From Bacteroidota bacterium (GTDB lineage Bacteria > Bacteroidota > Bacteroidia > Bacteroidales > GCA-2748055): a stretch of DNA of 35,739 nucleotides. How positions within the stretch are numbered: position 1 is the first letter of the stretch; every line of letters begins with the position of its first letter. Below, in pieces: positions 6,659 to 16,321 of the stretch. Location: positions 1 through 35,739 of the forward strand of contig JAAEOI010000278.1 of NCBI GenBank assembly GCA_024244665.1. The letters are read 5' to 3'. A program made the translations under genes and the position numbers. The notes under the pieces are model-generated. The model was not told where the DNA came from and ran no database searches. It was given only the letters and a program-made list of their open reading frames with translations.

Positions 6659-8794
6659 CTATCCGTAAGTCTCAAGCAGAACTTCAAGAATTTCCTTGCC
6701 GGCTGCAGAAATCTTTGTCCCGGGACCGAATACGGCTGTGACTCCTGCATCGTACAGGTACTGATAGTCTTGTGCGGGGATCACACCTCCTGCAATAACC
6801 ATGATATCTTCCCGTCCAAGACCCTTAAGTTCTTCGATCACCTGAGGAACCAGGGTTTTATGCCCGCCGGCCAGCGACGAGACTCCAAGAATGTGAACGT
6901 CGTTTTCAACAGCCTGCTTAGCTGCCTCAGCAGGTGTCTGGAAAAGTGGACCGATGTCCACATCAAATCCGATGTCGGCATAGCCGGTGCTGACTACCTT
7001 GGCCCCGCGATCGTGTCCGTCCTGGCCCATCTTGGCAATCATGATCCGGGGCTGACGGCCCTCCCTGGATGCAAACTCCCGGGCCATACTGCATGCTTCG
7101 CCAAATGTTTCATCCTGTCCCGATTCCTGGGAGTATACACCTGAAATGGATCGGATAACTGCCTTGTACCTGCCCGAGACCTCTTCAATGGCCGAGGAGA
7201 TTTCACCAAGTGTGGCACGGTGCTTGGCAGCTTCAATTGATAATTCAAGAAGATTTCCTTTACCTGTTTTTACACAGTTGGTTATGGCCATCAATGATGC
7301 CTCAACATTCGCACTGTTCCTTTTTGCTTTAAGTTGTTTCAGCCGGTCGAGCTGAGATTGCCTGACAGCTGTATTGTCCACTTCAAGGATGTCAATGGGA
7401 TCTTCCTTTCCAAGGCGGTACTGGTTTACGCCTACAATCACATCTTTTCCGCTGTCGATCCTTGCCTGCTTCCTTGCTGCGGCCTCTTCTATTCTCATTT
7501 TTGGCAGCCCGGTTTCTATGGCACTTGCCATACCTCCCAACTCCTCTATCTCCTGGATACGCTCCCAGGCTCTTTGAGCTATCTCATGGGTGAGGGTTTC
7601 AACATAATGCGAGCCTGCCCAGGGATCAAGACTACGGCAGATCTCCGTCTCTTCCAGGATATGTAACTGGGTATTCCTTGCAATGCGTGCCGAGAAATCG
7701 GTTGGCAGTGCGATGGCTTCATCAAGCGCATTTGTATGAAGTGACTGGGTATGTCCAAGTGCTGCAGCCATGGCTTCAACCGAGGTTCTGGCCACATTGT
7801 TGAAGGGATCCTGTTCAGTAAGGCTCCAGCCTGAGGTCTGAGAGTGTGTTCTCAGGGCCATTGATTTGGGATTCTTCGGATTGAACTGTTTTACAATTTT
7901 CGCCCAGAGCATACGGGCTGCCCTCATTTTGGCTATCTCCATGAAGTGGTTCATACCGATGGCCCAGAAGAAGGATAGCCTTGGGGCAAATGCATCAATA
8001 TCGATTCCAGCTTCTACACCGGTCCGCAGGTATTCGAGCCCGTCAGCAAGGGTATATGCAAGCTCAATATCTGCTGTGGCTCCAGCCTCCTGCATGTGGT
8101 AACCGGAGATACTGATGCTGTTGAATTTTGGCATTTTCTGCGAGGTGTACTCAAATATATCCGCGATGATTTTCATGGAAGTGGCAGGAGGATAGATATA
8201 GGTGTTACGCACCATGAACTCCTTCAGGATATCATTCTGTATGGTGCCACTCAACTCCTCCAGAGATGCGCCCTGCTCCAGGCCGGCAACGATATAAAAA
8301 GCCATTACCGGCAGAACAGCCCCATTCATGGTCATCGATACTGACATCTGGTTCAGCGGGATCTGGTCGAAAAGGATCTTCATATCCAGGATTGAGTCGA
8401 TGGCCACCCCGGCTTTCCCAACATCTCCAACCACCCTCTCATGGTCCGAATCGTAACCCCTGTGTGTGGCCAGGTCGAAGGCCACTGAAAGACCTTTTTG
8501 TCCGGCAGCCAGGTTTCTTCGGTAGAATGCATTGGACTCCTCGGCTGTGGAGAACCCTGCATACTGCCTGATGGTCCATGGCCGTATGGCGAACATGGCC
8601 GAATAGGGCCCCCTGAGGAAAGGCGGCAGACCGGCACCATAGTTGAGGTGTTCCATCTTTTCCAGGTCCTCACTGCTGTAGGAAGGTTTGATTTCGATAT
8701 GTTCGGGAGTTTCCCATGTTGTAGTTGAACCATTGGTTCTTCTGGGGATACTCAGGTCTCTGAAATCTATGTTGTTAAAATTGGGACGAGTCAT
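6659..8794 (-). CDS. mutB: Methylmalonyl-CoA mutase, large (catalytic) subunit
   Basis: This 711-residue protein matches the family length. It has an N-terminal TIM-barrel domain (for example [22 protein letters not shown] at about 59-80, of which the Tyr and Arg region binds CoA) and a C-terminal cobalamin-binding domain from about 580. There the DGHDRG motif near residue 595 supplies the lower axial histidine. It interconverts succinyl-CoA and (R)-methylmalonyl-CoA with adenosylcobalamin, in propionate formation or use. The small subunit lies 50 bp upstream on the same strand, so the pair is co-transcribed. No epimerase, decarboxylase or MeaB-like chaperone gene is present in the window. 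Confidence 0.97.
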   Translation of the reverse strand: MTRPNFNNIDFRDLSIPRRTNGSTTTWETPEHIEIKPSYSSEDLEKMEHLNYGAGLPPFLRGPYSAMFAIRPWTIRQYAGFSTAEESNAFYRRNLAAGQKGLSVAFDLATHRGYDSDHERVVGDVGKAGVAIDSILDMKILFDQIPLNQMSVSMTMNGAVLPVMAFYIVAGLEQGASLEELSGTIQNDILKEFMVRNTYIYPPATSMKIIADIFEYTSQKMPKFNSISISGYHMQEAGATADIELAYTLADGLEYLRTGVEAGIDIDAFAPRLSFFWAIGMNHFMEIAKMRAARMLWAKIVKQFNPKNPKSMALRTHSQTSGWSLTEQDPFNNVARTSVEAMAAALGHTQSLHTNALDEAIALPTDFSARIARNTQLHILEETEICRSLDPWAGSHYVETLTHEIAQRAWERIQEIEELGGMASAIETGLPKMRIEEAAARKQARIDSGKDVIVGVNQYRLGKEDPIDILEVDNTAVRQSQLDRLKQLKAKRNSANVEASLMAITNCVKTGKGNLLELSIEAAKHRATLGEISSAIEEVSGRYKAVIRSISGVYSQESGQDETFGEACSMAREFASREGRQPRIMIAKMGQDGHDRGAKVVSTGYADIGFDVDIGPLFQTPAEAAKQAVENDVHILGVSSLAGGHKTLVPQVIEELKGLGREDIMVIAGGVIPAQDYQYLYDAGVTAVFGPGTKISAAGKEILEVLLETYG

Positions 8795-8844
8795 GTCAAA
8801 TAGTGATTTTGCAAATAGTAATTAGCAGTTGGTAATGGATTCTG

Positions 8845-10680
8845 TTATAGAAGGATCTTGTTGAATTGACGAAGCGATTCGAGCGGATTCGTTTTAATAT
8901 GGATAAAGTGCTTTATGCCCGCTTTCTGAAGTTCTTCAAGGGAGTCGGCCGGGTAGCCGGCCACTACGATAACAGAACTGTCTCCCATGGCTTCAATAAG
9001 CTTTGGTGCGAGCGACGGATAAGTGGCATCATCGCTGCAAAGGACAATGAGCGCTGGACCTGCTTTTTTGGCCGCCTCAATTCCTGCTTCCACAGTGGGG
9101 AAGGCCGGCTGATCCAGAATCTCATAACCGGCACAGGCAAAGAAATTACCTGAGAAGGTAGCCCTGGCCGTTGCCCAGGCCGGATTGCCATATTTGAACA
9201 TTAATACCGATGGTCGTTTCCCGCTTTTTTCTGTGTCAAGCCGCACCTCTTCGAACATAGCAGCTATCCTGAATGGTTGCAGTGGTGTAATATCCGGTTC
9301 AAGGGAACTGGTTTCGCTCTCCTGTTTCAGCTGTTCAAGAATTACTTCATTAAAGTTCGGGAATGAATTGGTACCCAGGAGGTGATCCCTTCCGGATGCC
9401 AACCTGTCAAGCTTCTTTTTCCTGGAGGCCAGGACGCTTTCCTGTACCATACCCTTCTCCAGGGCCCTTCTGAAACCGCCTTCCCGTTCTGTATCGCGGA
9501 AAATTTCCCAGGCTTTTTCTGCAAGTGAGTCAGTGAGGCTTTCAATGTAGTAGGATCCGGATGAAGGATCTGCCACCCTGTCAAGGTAGGCTTCATCACG
9601 CAGGATAATCTGAGCATTCCTGGCAACACGGTCTGAAAATACCGAATTGTTCCCATAGGGAGAGTCAAACGGAAGTACAGTAATCAGGTCAGCCCCACCC
9701 AGAATGGATGACATTGCCTCAGTGGTTCCTCTCAGCATATTAACATGGGGATCATAAAGGGTCATGTTCCATTGAGAAGAGGTGGTGTGAATGTGGATCC
9801 GGCTATTTTCAGCTTCGAGCCCGTACAATTCACAGATCTTGCTCCACAGGATTCTTGCAGCCCTGATCTTTGCAATCTCCATGAAGTAATTGGCTCCTGA
9901 AGCCAGGCTGAATTGCATACTTGCAGCCACATCTGCAGCGTCGATTCCCTTACCGGTCAGGATAGCCATGTATTCATTGGCCATGGAGAGTGTATATGCC
10001 AGCTCCTCTGCAAGGTTGCCCCCTGCATTTTGAACCAGGGATCCGTCCACATCAATGACCCTTAAGCCTGGTGCAGACTCACCAGCTTTCTTAAGCAGTT
10101 TCCCAAGTGTTTCAAATGTGGCTATGGGAATGCCTGTGGATACCATTTTCCCGATCGGATCGGCCCCCAGCAGACCTCTCAGTTTTGCAGGCTCAACTCC
10201 TCGCTCTGCAGCAAGAGTTGTAAAATGCTCATAGAGCGTATCAGCGCCCAGGAATCCCCTGAAAAGAATTTCAGTCTCTCCAAGGCTGATCCCTTCAAAG
10301 AGTTTTTCCAGCATCTCTTTCCCAATATCGGCCACTTTGCCAAGATCTATCCTTATGGCCTGGGCACCGCCTTTCAGGGCAAGTTTTATCCGCATATTGG
10401 CTTCAGCAGGATCCTGGCCCGGGCTTATGTCCTGGCAGATTATCCAACCGTTGGGTGCATCTGAGACCGGCTTCAGCGATCCTGTATGATCGAGGTGTTT
10501 TAATCCTTCCAGGTCTTCCGAGCGGTAGAAGGGCTGGACAGGGATCCCTTCGTCGGTTTTCCATACCAGTTTTCTTTCAAAATCTGCTCCCTTGAGATCA
10601 GTTTCAATTTTATTTCTCCAGGCCTCGGTGGAGATATCCGGGAAATCGCTAAAAAGTTGCATTTTACCTGTCTCTTTCAT
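8845..10680 (-). CDS. mutA: Methylmalonyl-CoA mutase, small subunit
   Basis: The 611-residue protein is homologous to the large subunit over the barrel (LAEELAYTLSMANEYMA, FMEIAKIRAARILWSKI, DPSSGSYYIESLT). Its C-terminal Rossmann-like domain lacks the DxHxxG cobalamin motif: the corresponding stretch reads KYGNPAWATARA. This is the normal state of the non-catalytic small subunit in heterodimeric mutases, which stabilises MutB. The start was taken at the ATG at 10678-10680; an internal ATG at 10662 (MQLFSDFP) is preceded by a slightly better ribosome site and is a real alternative. It is the first gene of the mutA-mutB unit. A 168-bp region separates it from a divergent secreted protein gene and must hold both promoters. 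Confidence 0.95.
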   Translation of the reverse strand: MKETGKMQLFSDFPDISTEAWRNKIETDLKGADFERKLVWKTDEGIPVQPFYRSEDLEGLKHLDHTGSLKPVSDAPNGWIICQDISPGQDPAEANMRIKLALKGGAQAIRIDLGKVADIGKEMLEKLFEGISLGETEILFRGFLGADTLYEHFTTLAAERGVEPAKLRGLLGADPIGKMVSTGIPIATFETLGKLLKKAGESAPGLRVIDVDGSLVQNAGGNLAEELAYTLSMANEYMAILTGKGIDAADVAASMQFSLASGANYFMEIAKIRAARILWSKICELYGLEAENSRIHIHTTSSQWNMTLYDPHVNMLRGTTEAMSSILGGADLITVLPFDSPYGNNSVFSDRVARNAQIILRDEAYLDRVADPSSGSYYIESLTDSLAEKAWEIFRDTEREGGFRRALEKGMVQESVLASRKKKLDRLASGRDHLLGTNSFPNFNEVILEQLKQESETSSLEPDITPLQPFRIAAMFEEVRLDTEKSGKRPSVLMFKYGNPAWATARATFSGNFFACAGYEILDQPAFPTVEAGIEAAKKAGPALIVLCSDDATYPSLAPKLIEAMGDSSVIVVAGYPADSLEELQKAGIKHFIHIKTNPLESLRQFNKILL

Positions 10681-10848
10681 GGTTCAAGAATGAAATACAA
10701 AGAAAACACTTTGGCTCCATCTAAGCAATGTTATTAAAAATGATTCCTGCCATGAACAGGCCTTCCGATTGTATAAGCCTGTGAAAGTGAAACATAATTG
10801 AAGGAGAATTCGTATTATTGTTATAAGAAGCACTAATAAACCTATTCC

Positions 10849-11745
10849 ATGAAACGCCTTTTTTTACTATTTACCGCTGTTGCATTAGTTATTTCGGGCC
10901 ACGCCCAGACTGTAGAGAATATACGGGTTACACAGGATGGAGATCAGCTCAAGATTACTTACCGAATCGGTGCCTCCACCGAATCTCAGCTATATAATGT
11001 ATTCCTCTCCTGCTCCATGGCCGGAGGTTCCCGCTTTGAACCAAAAGCTGTGATAGGCGATGTTGGAGAGAATATAATCGGCGGGAAAAGCTATTACATG
11101 GTTATGTGGGATGTTTTTGAAGATGTTGACGAGGTGATCGATCCCAATATTACAGTGAGAGTAGACCTGGTCAGTGATGCCTCTGCTCCGGCAGCCGCTG
11201 AGGTGACCCGGACTACCACTGAACCGGTGGAAAAGGTACAGGAGGAACCCGTTCAGGAGGCCAAACCTTCTCAAACCGTTTCCAAAGAAGAGGACTCCCG
11301 GGAAGCTGACCGGTTTAGGAGAAACGGCTTTCTTTCATACAGTGGAATGCTTGGATTTGGAACGCCCATCGGTATCAGCTTTGGATCACTCAACAATTGG
11401 GGATACTATGTGACTCCCCTGAGGCTGGGGATCAATTCATTCGATTATTATGATGTTGAATGGGGATCCTGGGAAAAGGATCTGGATCTGCATATTATGA
11501 TTGCAGCGGGTGTGACCAAGCATATTGTTTCCGCCGGGTTTTACAGGCTTCATGGATACTTAGGCGTAGGAACTCATTATTGGGCTGAAAACCTGACAAC
11601 CGAACCAGTGGGGAGCACCCACCTTTTGATGGAAACTGGTTTGGTTAATGTGATTGGGGGTTTTAATCTGACTGCCGGGTTTTCCTTATCACCCGGATAT
11701 GAATCCCCGGTTTTCTTCACATTCGGAATTGGATTTGTATTCTAA
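10849..11745 (+). CDS. Secreted protein with Ig-like domain and C-terminal beta-rich barrel-like domain
   Basis: The 298-residue product starts with a signal peptide (MKRLFLLFTAVALVISGHAQ). A beta-rich domain follows at about residues 21-105, with NVFLSCSMAGG and MVMWDVFEDVDEV, a pattern I associate with envelope proteins of Bacteroidota. Residues about 108-155 form an acidic, Pro/Glu/Thr-rich linker. The last 140 residues are alternating hydrophobic strands ending in phenylalanine (GIGFVF), typical of a small outer-membrane barrel. It is followed after 11 bp by a secreted caspase-fold protein, so the two are almost certainly co-transcribed and may act together at the envelope. No catalytic motif is visible; the specific function is unknown. 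Confidence 0.75.
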   Translation: MKRLFLLFTAVALVISGHAQTVENIRVTQDGDQLKITYRIGASTESQLYNVFLSCSMAGGSRFEPKAVIGDVGENIIGGKSYYMVMWDVFEDVDEVIDPNITVRVDLVSDASAPAAAEVTRTTTEPVEKVQEEPVQEAKPSQTVSKEEDSREADRFRRNGFLSYSGMLGFGTPIGISFGSLNNWGYYVTPLRLGINSFDYYDVEWGSWEKDLDLHIMIAAGVTKHIVSAGFYRLHGYLGVGTHYWAENLTTEPVGSTHLLMETGLVNVIGGFNLTAGFSLSPGYESPVFFTFGIGFVF

Positions 11746-11756
11746 ATCGTAGGGCT

Positions 11757-12974
11757 ATGAAAAAGTGGAAATCGTATTTAGTTGTTGTTGCGCTACTTGT
11801 GGCCGGATCGGTCATTTTTGCGCAAACTGCTGAGAAGTCGAGCGGGACTGTTAAATTAAATATGAAGAAGGAGAAGCCACGGGCCAATGATACACCCCAG
11901 CCTAAAACCAATGAATTCTCTAAATCCACTAACCTCCGGATGAGCAAGCCTCTGCAGGTGAGCCCTGACACACCCGGATCGTTCGGGATCAGCTGGGTCA
12001 GCCCGGCTTTTACAAGTGTTCAGACCGCTGAGGATTCCTATTTGATTATGGGCACGGTTAACTCAAATGAAAATATCCGTTTTATTAATCTTTTCGTGAA
12101 TGGCCAGTTTGTCAAAAACATCATCCCACCTGTACCTACCATCAAGCAGATGGAAATTGATGAGCAAATGCCACTGGCCCTTGGTGCCAACTTGGTAAAG
12201 GTCGAAGTGGTGACGGTTTCCGGCAAAAAAATTGAGAGCATCCTGGATATCGTCTATGACATTTCAACTGCCAGGTACATTGCCCTGGTGATAGCCGTTG
12301 AGCAGTATGACGATCCCGGTATCAACGACCTTGATCATCCGATCAGTGATGCCGAACGCTTCATTGACGTCATTGAGTCTGAATATAATTTTCATAAGGA
12401 GAATATCATTTTCCTGAAGAATCCCTCCAAGGCTGAGATCATCGGGAGATTACATGCAATGCGCAAACAGGTTACCAATGAGGACAACCTGTTGATCTAC
12501 TACGCTGGTCACGGCCAATATGATGATCAGATGGAGACGGGTTACTGGTTCCCCAGGGATGCCCGCGAAGAAAACCCGGTGGACTGGCTACCCAACACTG
12601 ACCTGACCAATTACCTGAATGTGCTTAAGACCAAGCATACACTGTTGATTGCCGATGCCTGTTTCAGCGGGGGGATCTTCAAGTCGAGGGCGGCCTTCAA
12701 CAATGCGATGGCAGTGGAGAAGATGTACAAGCTGAATAGCCGGAAAGCATTAACAAGTGGGAGTCTGAATGAAGAAGTTCCTGACAAGAGTGTGTTCATC
12801 GACATGCTGATAAAGAGACTGAAGCATAACACGCAGAAATATTTACCTGCTGAACAACTCTATACAAGTATCAAGCCCGCTGTTATGAATAACACCAACA
12901 CCATGCCCAAGTATGGAACCATTCAGAACGTGGGGGATGAAGGTGGTGACTTTATCTTTATCCGAAAAGACTAA
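11757..12974 (+). CDS. Secreted caspase-family (C14-like) peptidase
   Basis: The 405-residue product has a signal peptide (residues 1-22, ending VIFAQ), a disordered basic linker to about 65, an Ig-like domain (about 75-168) and a caspase-fold domain from about 172. The fold shows the His-Cys dyad: YYAGHG with His252 and [10 protein letters not shown] with Cys302, plus an N-terminal strand [14 protein letters not shown]. Bacterial orthocaspases cleave after basic residues in tested cases, but export beyond the cytoplasm is notable. It follows the Ig/barrel protein by 11 bp. Its TAA stop overlaps the TAG stop of fumC on the other strand within CTAA at 12971-12974. A related architecture recurs at 33197-35539. 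Confidence 0.9.
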   Translation: MKKWKSYLVVVALLVAGSVIFAQTAEKSSGTVKLNMKKEKPRANDTPQPKTNEFSKSTNLRMSKPLQVSPDTPGSFGISWVSPAFTSVQTAEDSYLIMGTVNSNENIRFINLFVNGQFVKNIIPPVPTIKQMEIDEQMPLALGANLVKVEVVTVSGKKIESILDIVYDISTARYIALVIAVEQYDDPGINDLDHPISDAERFIDVIESEYNFHKENIIFLKNPSKAEIIGRLHAMRKQVTNEDNLLIYYAGHGQYDDQMETGYWFPRDAREENPVDWLPNTDLTNYLNVLKTKHTLLIADACFSGGIFKSRAAFNNAMAVEKMYKLNSRKALTSGSLNEEVPDKSVFIDMLIKRLKHNTQKYLPAEQLYTSIKPAVMNNTNTMPKYGTIQNVGDEGGDFIFIRKD

Positions 12975-14386
12975 GTCATTTTTGACGGGTCCACCCACTC
13001 GTCGAACTCTTTCCCGGTAAGATATCCCAGTGCCAGTGCAGCCTCCTTCAGGGTAGAACCCTCCTTGTGAGCTTTTTTTGCTATTTCAGCAGCCTTCTCA
13101 TAACCGATGTGTGTGTTTAGTGCGGTCACCAGCATCAGTGAATTGTTCAGGTTCTGAGTGATCCTCTCCTGGTTGGGTTCAATCCCTACAGCGCAGTTTT
13201 CATTGAATGAGGCGCACGCATCACCGATTAAACGGGCCGACTCCAGGAAGTTGCTGATCATCATCGGTTTGAATACATTCAACTCAAAATGGCCGTTGCT
13301 GCCGCCAATGTTGATGGCCACATCGTTGCCCATGACCTGACCACAGACCATGGTCAGTGCTTCAGCCTGGGTGGGATTGACCTTCCCGGGCATGATGGAT
13401 GAGCCGGGTTCGTTCGCCGGGATGGAGATCTCGCCGATACCGCAGCGCGGACCGGAAGCCAGCATGCGGATGTCATTTCCGATTTTCATAAGGCTAACCG
13501 CCAGTGTTTTGAGGGCTCCGTGGGTTTCCACGATGGCATCGTGGGCCGCGAGGCCTTCAAACTTATTGGTACCGGTTACAAAGGGCAATTCAGTGAATTC
13601 AGCAATGTATTTTGCCACCAGTTCACTGTACCCTTCCGGTGTGTTGATCCCTGTTCCCACCGCAGTACCCCCCAGTGCTATTTCAGAGAGGTGTTTCAGG
13701 CTGTTCATCACCGCCCTGAGGCCATGATCCAGTTGGGAGACATAAGCCGAGAACTCCTGTCCAAGGGTGAGGGGAGTGGCATCCATCCAGTGTGTTCGGC
13801 CGATCTTTACCACCTCCATGAATTCGTCCGACTTCTCCTTCAAGGTGTCGCGCAGCTCCTTTACCCCGGGTATGGTTACCTCCATGAGGACTTTGTAGGC
13901 AGCGATGTGCATTGCTGTGGGGAAGGTGTCGTTGGAGGACTGTGATTTATTGACATCATCGTTGGGATGGATCAACCTTGTGCCCTCGCCGAGGGCATTG
14001 CCCTGGATCACATGCACCCTATTGGCCACTACCTCGTTCACATTCATGTTGGACTGGGTACCCGAACCGGTCTGCCATACCACCAGAGGGAACTGGTCAT
14101 CCAGTTTGCCTTCGATAATCTCGTCACAGGCTTGCATGATTAACCCGCCTTTCTCTTTCGGCAAGACCCCAAGCTCCATGTTTGTGGCTGCAGCTGCCTT
14201 TTTCAGGTAGCCAAATGCTTTGATGATACCCAGGGGCATCCTGCCATCACCAATTTTAAAATTCTCCTTCGAACGCTGTGTTTGCGCTCCCCAGTATTTG
14301 TCGGCGGGTACCTGTACCTCACCCATAGTGTCTTTCTCAATCCTGTGGTCCATAGTACCTGTATTTTTTTTAAAGTTGTTGCTCAT
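12971..14386 (-). CDS. fumC: Class II fumarate hydratase
   Basis: The 471-residue protein carries the fumarase/aspartase signature [11 protein letters not shown] (about residues 328-338), the [14 protein letters not shown] region (about 106-119) and [17 protein letters not shown] near 196-212. Here Trp stands where many class II fumarases have Leu (HLMDATP); the substitution is conservative for the fold. It hydrates fumarate to (S)-malate in the TCA cycle or its reductive branch; with mutAB it would serve the succinate-propionate route. Class II enzymes are iron-free and oxygen-stable. Its ATG overlaps the stop of the preceding lipoprotein gene (ATGA), which indicates translational coupling. 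Aspartase is the main alternative but is less likely from the motif context. Confidence 0.95.
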   Translation of the reverse strand: MSNNFKKNTGTMDHRIEKDTMGEVQVPADKYWGAQTQRSKENFKIGDGRMPLGIIKAFGYLKKAAAATNMELGVLPKEKGGLIMQACDEIIEGKLDDQFPLVVWQTGSGTQSNMNVNEVVANRVHVIQGNALGEGTRLIHPNDDVNKSQSSNDTFPTAMHIAAYKVLMEVTIPGVKELRDTLKEKSDEFMEVVKIGRTHWMDATPLTLGQEFSAYVSQLDHGLRAVMNSLKHLSEIALGGTAVGTGINTPEGYSELVAKYIAEFTELPFVTGTNKFEGLAAHDAIVETHGALKTLAVSLMKIGNDIRMLASGPRCGIGEISIPANEPGSSIMPGKVNPTQAEALTMVCGQVMGNDVAINIGGSNGHFELNVFKPMMISNFLESARLIGDACASFNENCAVGIEPNQERITQNLNNSLMLVTALNTHIGYEKAAEIAKKAHKEGSTLKEAALALGYLTGKEFDEWVDPSKMT

Positions 14387-14856
14387 GAATCTACTTTGGC
14401 CAGCAGGATGGTGATGTAGTTTATCCCTGCGGTGTCGACTTCAATTCCCACCCCGCACTGTGTGAGATCTCCTAGAAGAACCGTATCTGCGCCTGGTATC
14501 TGAAGAAGTCCGGTAAGGATCCGCTCCTCATCGGAAGATTCGGTTTTCAGGACCAATGCTGCCTGGTTGTAGAAACTGAATTTTTCATCCAGCCTGGTCC
14601 AGTGCTCCTCCAAACCCTGGAGACCCACCGCTTCAAACCCATTCGCCATTTTGTAGGAGTAAAGCTGTGCTTCATCTACCATCAGGTACTGGTGTGCGAA
14701 TGGCCCGGTTTGTCCGTTCGATTCCCGGTACTCTTTGATGGATAGGTAGACCAGGTGTTCGTTGCTTTTAACCTGGGTGAATCCCCCGGTGTTGTCATTG
14801 CAGGTATACAACAGGAAAGGCAGGGCAGCAAGGAGGAGATATCGCTTTAACTTCAT
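14383..14856 (-). CDS. Small predicted lipoprotein
   Basis: The ATG at 14854-14856 gives a 157-residue protein with a lipoprotein-type signal ([22 protein letters not shown], lipobox-like LLYTC, Cys19). The longer open frame would overlap the upstream gene and bury this signal, so the internal start is preferred. The mature part is about 138 residues, mixed alpha/beta, without any motif I recognise; two further cysteines occur, one of them in DLTQCGVG near the C-terminus. The stop overlaps the start of fumC by ATGA, and the ArsC-fold gene lies 46 bp upstream, so it sits in a three-gene operon. An envelope location is inferred from the lipobox; the function is unknown. Confidence 0.75.
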   Translation of the reverse strand: MKLKRYLLLAALPFLLYTCNDNTGGFTQVKSNEHLVYLSIKEYRESNGQTGPFAHQYLMVDEAQLYSYKMANGFEAVGLQGLEEHWTRLDEKFSFYNQAALVLKTESSDEERILTGLLQIPGADTVLLGDLTQCGVGIEVDTAGINYITILLAKVDS

Positions 14857-14902
14857 GGACTTTTGTTTTATATTAAGTACACCTGAGATGGGAAAAGGTT
14901 GC

Positions 14903-15241
14903 CTACAGGGCTGTGATGTTTTCAACCGGATCGCCAATCACGGCTTTATATTTACCCTCCACGATGGGCCTCCGGATCAGTTTGGGATTTTCAACCATCA
15001 CCTTGATCCACTCTTCGTCATTCAGATTCAGTCCTTTTAACTCCTTTCGGTAGATCTCCTCCTGGGTACGAATCAGTTCAAAAGGCTTCAGATGGAGTTT
15101 CATTAACAGGGTGGATAATTCTTCCTCGGTAAGAAGCTCCTTCAGATATTCCCTTACACAGAAATCCATTTTCTTTTCAACTAGAAAAGCTAGTCCCGCC
15201 CTGCTTTTTTTGCAACGGGGATTGTGGTACACTGTAAACAT
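14903..15241 (-). CDS. ArsC/Spx-family thioredoxin-fold protein
   Basis: The 112-residue product starts MFTVYHNPRCKKSRAGLAFL, which is the ArsC-family N-terminus with a single active-site-type cysteine (Cys10) in NPRCKKS. It also has the conserved ENPKLIRRPIV segment (about 84-94), whose Arg residues bind oxyanions in arsenate reductase. The family includes glutathione- or thioredoxin-linked arsenate reductase, Spx and YffB. No arsenic transporter or ArsR-type regulator is nearby, so a general redox or Spx/YffB-like role is as likely as arsenate reduction. It is the first gene of the operon with the lipoprotein and fumC. Confidence 0.85.
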   Translation of the reverse strand: MFTVYHNPRCKKSRAGLAFLVEKKMDFCVREYLKELLTEEELSTLLMKLHLKPFELIRTQEEIYRKELKGLNLNDEEWIKVMVENPKLIRRPIVEGKYKAVIGDPVENITAL

Positions 15242-15284
15242 GAGGTAGATTTTTTATAATCTAAAGATAGATTTCATCAGCCAG

Positions 15285-15563
15285 TTATACAAGGTCAATT
15301 GGATCTTCAGTTTCCTCCTCTGTTTTGTTCACGGGATCAGCATACAGAACGAACATGCCCCGGCCGCCCAGTACCTCCCAGGTTTCCCCTGCATTTTTTG
15401 AAACATAAACCCCCAAATCGGTTCCCGGGTAGAGAATTTTCCTGCCATCCTCGGTTCCGGCATAGAGCAGGTCGGGGTTGAACACCGATTCTTCCAGACC
15501 CCGAGGAGGCTGTTGCTACCCAAATGGTATAGTTTTTTCCTTTTGGGCCCCCGAAACTGTATA
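15285..15563 (-). pseudogene. Decayed beta-propeller (BNR/VPS10-like) fragment
   Basis: On the minus strand one frame reads VFNPDLLYAGTE ... DLGVYVSKNAGETWEVLGG, a typical Asp-box/BNR blade, and ends at a stop (15285). The upstream continuation KNYTIWVATASSG lies in a different frame, and an in-frame stop at 15516-15518 breaks the first. No start or full protein remains. It accounts for most of the 383-bp gap between the ArsC-like gene and the response regulator. I infer a remnant of an exported glycosidase/sortilin-like propeller protein. Confidence 0.5.
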
Positions 15564-15624
15564 CCATAGCTCCTTTATTGTAGTCAAACCACCTTTTTTC
15601 GTTATTTTTCCTGAAATTTAATCC

Positions 15625-16305
15625 ATGCAGATACTGATAGTAGAGGATGAGGACGCATTGAGGGAGTCCATGGTCTCTTACCTGGAGTTGGAGGGATTCA
15701 GGTGTGAACAGGCAGCAAGCTATCATGTGGGGCTCTTTTCCCTGGATTTGCATGACTATTCTTGCATGCTTATCGATCTGAATCTCCCTGATGGCGATGG
15801 CCTGGACCTTGTGAGGTTTGCCAAACAAAACCAGGAGAAGTCAGGGATCATTATTATTTCGGCCAGAAGCGCACTGGAAGAGCGTGTGAAGGGACTGGAG
15901 CTCGGGGCGGATGATTACCTGGTAAAACCATTCCACCTTTCCGAGTTAGCTGCAAGGATACAATCTGTAGTAAGGAGAACCAGGACCCAGGGTGGAGAAA
16001 TCCTTGAATTCGGAGCCATCAGGCTAGCCCCCGAAGAGAAGCAGTGCTTTGTTAAGGATAAACCTGTGGATCTGACGGGGAAAGAGTGTGATTTATTGTT
16101 GTACCTGATGGCCAACCGTAACCGGGTGATCACCAAGGAGAGCATTGCCGACTATCTGTGGGGTGATTATGGAGGAGGTTATGGTTCCTATGATTTTATT
16201 TACACCCACCTGAAAAACCTTCGCAGGAAACTCGAGGATGCCGGGTGCCCCGATTACATCAGGAATATTTATGGAGTCGGGTATAAATTTTCCCTTGAGG
16301 AATAA
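15625..16305 (+). CDS. OmpR/PhoB-family response regulator
   Basis: This 226-residue regulator has a receiver domain (acidic pair in VEDED at 6-10, phospho-acceptor Asp51 in CMLIDLNLPDG, Ser79 and Lys101 in LVKPF). A C-terminal winged-helix domain of the Trans_reg_C type follows (about 128-224; LTGKECDLLLYLMANRNRVITKE, then YTHLKNLRRKLE and IRNIYGVGYKF). It would bind tandem direct repeats once phosphorylated. The partner histidine kinase starts 16 bp downstream, so they form an operon. A weak promoter-like pair (TTG near 15575 and TATTTTTC near 15600) precedes it. The regulated genes are unknown; an 11-bp tandem repeat after the kinase is a candidate site. Confidence 0.93.
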   Translation: MQILIVEDEDALRESMVSYLELEGFRCEQAASYHVGLFSLDLHDYSCMLIDLNLPDGDGLDLVRFAKQNQEKSGIIIISARSALEERVKGLELGADDYLVKPFHLSELAARIQSVVRRTRTQGGEILEFGAIRLAPEEKQCFVKDKPVDLTGKECDLLLYLMANRNRVITKESIADYLWGDYGGGYGSYDFIYTHLKNLRRKLEDAGCPDYIRNIYGVGYKFSLEE

Positions 16306-16321
16306 CCTTAAGTAGTCACCA

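Noticed and set aside
10681..10848. Weak inverted repeat ACAGGC/GCCTGT in the mutA-divergent region
   Set aside because: Only 6 bp arms with a 16-nt loop and no T-run; too weak to call an operator or terminator.
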